Below, piece by piece: positions 7,428 to 11,439 of a DNA stretch of 11,439 nucleotides. The position numbers were made by a program, and so were the translations under genes. Positions within the stretch are counted from its first letter, which is position 1; each line of letters begins with the position of its first letter. Location: positions 1-11,439 of the forward strand of contig CADBMU010000088.1 in NCBI GenBank assembly GCA_902795845.1, in the 5' to 3' direction. Origin of the DNA: an uncultured Erysipelotrichaceae bacterium (GTDB lineage Bacteria > Bacillota_I > Bacilli_A > RF39 > UBA660). Under the pieces are notes generated by a model. That model was not told the DNA's origin and made no database searches. It saw only the letters and a program-made list of their open reading frames with translations.

Positions 7428-9458
7428 ATGATATTTACGACAAAGTTAGAACAAACAGGTGTGTTACCTACTTATCATGTAGAAAAAGAAATAGAATTAT
7501 TGGCAAAATTGGATAAAAATAAGCCTTCAACAAGAATTATTAGAACTAAAAGAGGGAAAAATGCTATAGCAGCATTAATGAATATAGAAAAAAATCATAA
7601 TCACTCTTGGTATCAAGAGATTAAAAATATAGCTGAGAAAAATCCAAATGAATTAGCATTATTTTATAGAGGAAATAAAATTACGTTTAATGAAATGATT
7701 AATAAAGCTGATGAGCTTGCAAAATCTTTAGCTAAAATGGGTATTAAAAAAGGTGACTCTATACCATCGTGTCTTGCAAATACTCCAGAATTTGTTTATT
7801 TAATTTTAGCAATTAATAAACTTGGAGCTAAAATAACTTTATTTGGAGATCATTTTGATCATGAATATATAAAAGAAATATTAAATAATTGTACGAAAAA
7901 AGTTTTCTTTGCTTCTGATGATTTTTATGAAAATATTAAAGATGTAATAGAAAATCATGATTTTGATAATAAAGTTATATTTTCACTTGCTGATTCACTA
8001 CCTAAAAATCCTAAAGAATGCGATGAATATGAAGAGTCTTTAGATAAATATTATTATATTGATAATAAAGCTAAAGAATTTAAAGATAAAGATAACAGTA
8101 TATTGTTATTTGATGAATTTAAAAATTATGGAAAAGATTATGATCAAGTTATAAATGATGACAATGATTTAGATACTGACTTTTTAATTACTTTTACAAG
8201 TGGTTCAACAAAAGTTGGGAGACCGAAAGCCATTATTCACTCAAATAGAAGTCTTATAACTTGTGGTATATTTCATCAACCAAAATATTCTGGTAATCCA
8301 GAAATAAAAGGCTTAAGAGGACTTGCACATATTCATACTGAATCAAATACTGATGTAATTACATGTATTTCAGATAATTTAATGCAAACTTGGAGTGTTG
8401 CTTTAGAGCCTGTATATGGGAAAAATACATTCTTAGACATTTTATTTTTAAACAAACCAAATTATTGTAATGCTACAACAACTCATATAATTGAAGCTGC
8501 TAAAGATTATTTAATAGAAAAGAAATTTAGCGGTAGAAAATTACCTTGGCTACTTGCATTATTTGCTGTTGGAGAACCAACTTCAAAAGGTGAAGAAAAA
8601 TTCATTAATATGTTTTTAAAAAAAGCAAAAGCTGGTAGTGGAGTAAAAATAAAAGGATTATCTCTTCCATATACAACATTATCTATTGGTGGCGGAGATA
8701 CAGAACATGGAGGAATTTATTATTCTTTATGGAAAAGCTTTTATGAAAAATTATATACTCCAGTTTTAAAAGGAAAAGAATATGGAATGCAGCCTGTTCC
8801 TTATGCTCATATCAGTTGCTTTAAAAAATTACCAAATGGTCTTTATGAAGAATGTAATTATAATGAAATGGGATTAATTGCATCAAATTCAGCTACTACT
8901 TTTAAAGGGTATCAAAATAATATCGACGCTGTTAAAAATAAGATAATAATGGATACATATGGTAGAGAATGGCTTTCTAATGATGTTTATGGTTATATTG
9001 ATAATCTTGGAACTGTCCATGTTAAAGATCGTAGTGAAAATAATATAAAATTAGATGCTTATAATAATATTGAAAATTATAAAATAGCAGATATTATTCT
9101 AGAAGATACAAAAAATATTCTATCCTGTACAGTTTCTAAAGTCATTGAAAATGATATTGAAATTCCTATTATTAATGTAGAATTTCAACCTTTTAAAGAA
9201 AAAAGCGATGAATATGTTATTAATTCATTAAAAGATAGATTATATGCTAAATTACCAGCAAATATTGTAAATGAAATAATGAACAAAATAAAAGTTAGAA
9301 TATTTGATAATAAAAAATCATTCCCAGTAAGTGGTAGTGGTAAAAGAGGATATGGTGCTATCGATGATATGTACTTAGATAATACTTTTAATTTATTAAA
9401 CTATGGTATATCAAAAGACAATGAATTAAATTATACAAAGAAATTAATAAAAAAATAA
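7428..9458 (+). CDS. AMP-forming acyl-CoA synthetase-like enzyme (ANL superfamily)
   Basis: This enzyme should activate a carboxylic acid with ATP to an acyl-adenylate, probably then passing it to CoA or another thiol. The 676-residue protein shows the ANL motifs in order. The P-loop is TSGSTKVGRPKA (257-268), with two extra residues compared with the usual TSGSTGxPKG. KPNYCNATTT (343-352) fits the A4 region, and SIGGGDTEHG (419-428) stands where the YGxTE motif lies. The A7 Asp is Asp519 (WLSNDVYGYID), the A8 hinge arginine is Arg535 (KDRSENNIK), and the A10 catalytic lysine is Lys639 (FPVSGSGKRG). An acidic, Tyr-rich stretch (residues 195-250) precedes the P-loop. A non-catalytic leader (1-60) and a tail of about 35 residues complete it. 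No signal peptide or membrane segment is seen. The start follows AAGGGGG (7414-7420) by seven bases. The gene stands alone with its own regulated-looking promoter and terminator. The substrate cannot be told; a fatty acid is a guess. Confidence 0.88.
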   Translation: MIFTTKLEQTGVLPTYHVEKEIELLAKLDKNKPSTRIIRTKRGKNAIAALMNIEKNHNHSWYQEIKNIAEKNPNELALFYRGNKITFNEMINKADELAKSLAKMGIKKGDSIPSCLANTPEFVYLILAINKLGAKITLFGDHFDHEYIKEILNNCTKKVFFASDDFYENIKDVIENHDFDNKVIFSLADSLPKNPKECDEYEESLDKYYYIDNKAKEFKDKDNSILLFDEFKNYGKDYDQVINDDNDLDTDFLITFTSGSTKVGRPKAIIHSNRSLITCGIFHQPKYSGNPEIKGLRGLAHIHTESNTDVITCISDNLMQTWSVALEPVYGKNTFLDILFLNKPNYCNATTTHIIEAAKDYLIEKKFSGRKLPWLLALFAVGEPTSKGEEKFINMFLKKAKAGSGVKIKGLSLPYTTLSIGGGDTEHGGIYYSLWKSFYEKLYTPVLKGKEYGMQPVPYAHISCFKKLPNGLYEECNYNEMGLIASNSATTFKGYQNNIDAVKNKIIMDTYGREWLSNDVYGYIDNLGTVHVKDRSENNIKLDAYNNIENYKIADIILEDTKNILSCTVSKVIENDIEIPIINVEFQPFKEKSDEYVINSLKDRLYAKLPANIVNEIMNKIKVRIFDNKKSFPVSGSGKRGYGAIDDMYLDNTFNLLNYGISKDNELNYTKKLIKK

Positions 9459-9468
9459 ATAAAATTAT

Positions 9469-9499
9469 AAATCTATCATGTAAAAATGATAGATTTTTT
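9469..9499 (+). terminator. Strong intrinsic terminator after the ligase gene
   Basis: AAATCTATCAT (9469-9479) and ATGATAGATTT (9486-9496) form a perfect 11-pair stem with a six-base loop, followed by a T-run to 9499. It begins ten bases after the stop codon. Confidence 0.9.
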
Positions 9500-9507
9500 G
9501 TTATAAT
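9499..9507 (+). promoter_or_regulatory. Extended -10 promoter for the hybrid histidine kinase
   Basis: TGTTATAAT gives a perfect -10 box (9502-9507) with the TGn extension. The place for a -35 box (about 9479-9484, TGTAAA) falls in the terminator hairpin and matches the consensus poorly, so the promoter would rely on the extended -10. A start near 9514 leaves a leader of about 20 bases, with an AAGAGG ribosome site at 9522-9527. Confidence 0.7.
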
Positions 9508-9534
9508 GGTATATATAGTAAAAGAGGTTTTAGT

Positions 9535-11346
9535 ATGGTATATATTTTTATCACGAGTTTAATTTATTTAATAACAATTGCATGTATTTATTTTTCGAAG
9601 AAAAGGATAAATAATGTCGATAATAAACTTTATTCAATTATTATAGTTTTAAATATAATTGGTGTTATTATTGACATATCACAGTATTATTTAATAATAT
9701 TTAATGCTTCAGATCATATAATTCATTTTGTTTCAAGATTATTTTTGATATATATATTAACTTGGACTTCAGCTTATTGTTTATATGTCCTTTCTATAAG
9801 AAGAAATAATGATCAATTGCTCCACAAAAATAAAACATCAATTTTACTATTTATAACTTATATCTTTTTCTTCTTTTTATTAATATTTTTACCATTAAAT
9901 TATAATGTTAATATTAAAGGACAAATGTATACTTATGGCCCTGCTATAAATACAACTTATTTTATAGTAACTTATTATATATACTTAATGTTTGTAAGTA
10001 TTTTTATAGCACTAAAATATAATAAAAAAGATAAGAATAAATATTTTCCTGTTTTTGTCTTTTTAATTGCAGGTGGCATTAGTACTTTCTTACAAGATAT
10101 TAATCCGTATTTATTATTAACGTCTCCAGTTGAAGCATTTATAACTGTATTAACTTACTTTTTTATAGAAAATCCTGATATGCAAATGATAAAACAATTA
10201 GAAAATGCTAACATTCAAGCAGAAAAAGCCAACCGAGCAAAATCAGACTTTTTATCAAGTATGAGTCATGAAATAAGAACACCATTAAATGCTATTATTG
10301 GTTTTTCAGAAGCAATAAAAAATGATAATACTGTAGAAGAATGCCATAATGATGCAAATGATATTATAATGGCAGGTCAAAACTTACTTGAAATAATTAA
10401 TGGTATATTAGATATTTCTAAAATTGAAGCAGAAAAAATGGAAATAGTAAATGTTAATTATAATTTAAAGAAAACATGTGAGAATTTAGCAAAATTAGTT
10501 AAACCTAGAATTGGTGAAAAACCAATTGAACTAAAAGTAAATATAGCAGAAGATATCCCAGATATATTATATGGTGATATGGCAAAAGTAAAAGAAGTAA
10601 TAAAAAATATTTTAACTAATGCTGTAAAATATACTGAAAAAGGTACAATTGAATTTAAAGCTAGTTGTATTAATCAAAAAGATGTATCAACAATATTTAT
10701 TTCTGTAACAGATACAGGAAGAGGAATAAAAGAAGAAAATATTAAGAAACTATTTACAAAATTTCAAAGACTTGATGAAGATAGGAATACAACAATTGAA
10801 GGAACCGGACTAGGACTTGCGATAACAAAATCATTAGTAGAAATGATGGGTGGCAAAATAATAGTACAAAGTGAATATGGAAAAGGAAGTAAGTTTAGTG
10901 TTTATTTAAAACAAAAAATAGTAAAAATGGTTTCTGAAGAAGAGAGTATAAAACAAGTAGAAGAAAAATTAGATTTTACAGGAAAGAAGGTTCTTTTAGT
11001 AGATGATAATAATCTAAACTTAAAAGTAGCAGCAAGATTACTAAAAGAATATAACTTAGAACCAGAACTAATAGATAGTGGATTTGCTTGTTTAGAAAAA
11101 ATTCAAGAAGGAAATAGATATGATTTAATCCTACTGGATGATATGATGCCAAAAATGAGTGGCGTAGAAACATTTAAAAAGTTAAAAGAAATAAATGGAT
11201 TTAATATACCAGTTGTAATATTAACGGCAAATGCCATAGCAGGAATGAAAGAAAAATATTTAGAAGAAGGATTTAATGATTATCTAGCAAAACCAATAGA
11301 TAAAGTAGAATTAAAAAGAGTTTTAAATAATTATTTGAATAAATAA
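9535..11346 (+). CDS. Membrane hybrid sensor histidine kinase with C-terminal receiver domain
   Basis: The 603-residue protein senses an unknown signal at the membrane and autophosphorylates on histidine. Seven hydrophobic segments are visible (about 4-20, 33-55, 64-87, 101-121, 139-161, 170-187 and 196-211) with only short loops, like the 7TM input regions of some kinases. A short coiled linker (215-238) leads to HisKA with phospho-acceptor His245 (SSMSHEIRTP). The ATPase domain has the N box (NILTNAVKYT, 358-367), G1 (DTGRGI, 393-398), F box (407-410) and G2 (GTGLGLAI, 423-430). The receiver domain (484-603) has Asp490/Asp491, phospho-acceptor Asp535 (LILLDDMMPKMSG), Thr564 and Lys586 (AKP). 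All key residues are present, so it should be active. There is no Hpt domain and no output domain, so phosphate must pass to separate proteins. The ATG follows AAGAGG by seven bases. No partner regulator lies beside it in the window. The signal and target are unknown. Confidence 0.95.
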   Translation: MVYIFITSLIYLITIACIYFSKKRINNVDNKLYSIIIVLNIIGVIIDISQYYLIIFNASDHIIHFVSRLFLIYILTWTSAYCLYVLSIRRNNDQLLHKNKTSILLFITYIFFFFLLIFLPLNYNVNIKGQMYTYGPAINTTYFIVTYYIYLMFVSIFIALKYNKKDKNKYFPVFVFLIAGGISTFLQDINPYLLLTSPVEAFITVLTYFFIENPDMQMIKQLENANIQAEKANRAKSDFLSSMSHEIRTPLNAIIGFSEAIKNDNTVEECHNDANDIIMAGQNLLEIINGILDISKIEAEKMEIVNVNYNLKKTCENLAKLVKPRIGEKPIELKVNIAEDIPDILYGDMAKVKEVIKNILTNAVKYTEKGTIEFKASCINQKDVSTIFISVTDTGRGIKEENIKKLFTKFQRLDEDRNTTIEGTGLGLAITKSLVEMMGGKIIVQSEYGKGSKFSVYLKQKIVKMVSEEESIKQVEEKLDFTGKKVLLVDDNNLNLKVAARLLKEYNLEPELIDSGFACLEKIQEGNRYDLILLDDMMPKMSGVETFKKLKEINGFNIPVVILTANAIAGMKEKYLEEGFNDYLAKPIDKVELKRVLNNYLNK

Positions 11347-11355
11347 TTTAATACT

Positions 11356-11377
11356 AAGGGTTTTAAAACCCTTTTTT
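11356..11377 (+). terminator. Intrinsic terminator after the histidine kinase
   Basis: AAGGGTT (11356-11362) pairs with AACCCTT (11367-11373) around a TTAA loop, with a T-run to 11377. It starts nine bases after the stop codon. Confidence 0.9.
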
Positions 11378-11380
11378 ATA

Positions 11381-11389
11381 TGTTATACT
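11381..11389 (+). promoter_or_regulatory. Extended -10 promoter for the next gene
   Basis: TGTTATACT has a good -10 box (TATACT, 11384-11389) with the TGn extension. As with the kinase promoter, the -35 position falls in the preceding terminator hairpin and shows no consensus. A start near 11396 is expected, ahead of the ribosome site at 11404-11411. Confidence 0.55.
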
Positions 11390-11418
11390 AATATTAATAA
11401 TAAAAGAGGTGCTTGATA

Positions 11419-11439
11419 GTGTTTGGAAAAATTTTATTT
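11419..11439 (+). CDS. Start of an unidentified gene (3' end outside window)
   Basis: A GTG at 11419 lies seven bases after the strong ribosome site AAGAGGTG (11404-11411) and opens a frame reading Met-Phe-Gly-Lys-Ile-Leu-Phe to the window end. An in-frame TTG at 11413 is too close to that site to be the start. The hydrophobic residues after the lysine would suit a membrane segment or signal peptide, but seven codons are too few to judge. A promoter and the kinase terminator lie directly upstream, which supports a new gene. Confidence 0.55.

Noticed and set aside
1..11439. Mycoplasma-type code with TGA read as tryptophan.
   Set aside because: Tryptophan positions use TGG, and gatC ends at a TGA exactly where the family ends.

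Overview
The window is very A+T-rich and carries all of its recognisable genes on the + strand, closely packed, with strong GGAGG-type ribosome binding sites and short intergenic gaps. This fits a low-GC member of the Bacilli/Firmicutes, possibly an uncultured gut lineage near Erysipelotrichales/RF39 or the Mollicutes branch; the lineage is inference. Tryptophan is encoded by TGG and gatC ends at a genuine TGA, so the standard bacterial code (11) is used, not the Mycoplasma code.

Positions 1-4239 are a translation cluster. It holds the C-terminal part of aspartyl-tRNA synthetase (aspS, cut by the window start), gatC, gatA and gatB with ATGA/TAATG-type overlaps, then a small unrecognised protein with a possible Cys/His zinc site. 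AspRS and the GatCAB amidotransferase together can make Asn-tRNA(Asn) by the indirect route: AspRS mischarges tRNA(Asn) and GatCAB amidates it. GatCAB can do the same for Gln-tRNA(Gln).

Positions 4240-7326 hold a weak terminator, an ideal promoter (TTGACA-17-TATAAT), and one large gene for a 970-residue protein. The protein contains about 24 tandem 25-residue repeats of the DUF4116 type plus a C-terminal region of about 305 residues that I do not recognise. Its gene contains a recent-looking 150-bp (two-unit) internal duplication.

Positions 7327-9499 hold a second ideal promoter whose -35 box sits inside a perfect inverted repeat (a likely operator). It drives a complete ANL-superfamily adenylate-forming enzyme (acyl-CoA synthetase-like) with an unusual P-loop. 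Positions 9469-11377 hold a terminator running straight into an extended -10 promoter, then a membrane hybrid histidine kinase (seven predicted membrane segments, HisKA, HATPase, receiver) and its terminator. The last bases hold another extended -10 promoter and the first seven codons of a GTG-start gene.

From 4240 on, each gene appears to be its own transcription unit, with a terminator and a promoter in each gap. I see no direct functional link among the repeat protein, the ligase and the kinase beyond being neighbours. I saw no tRNA, rRNA, CRISPR array, transposase, riboswitch or attachment site. The most unusual items are the repeat protein and its internal duplication, the operator palindrome over the ligase promoter, and the altered ligase P-loop.
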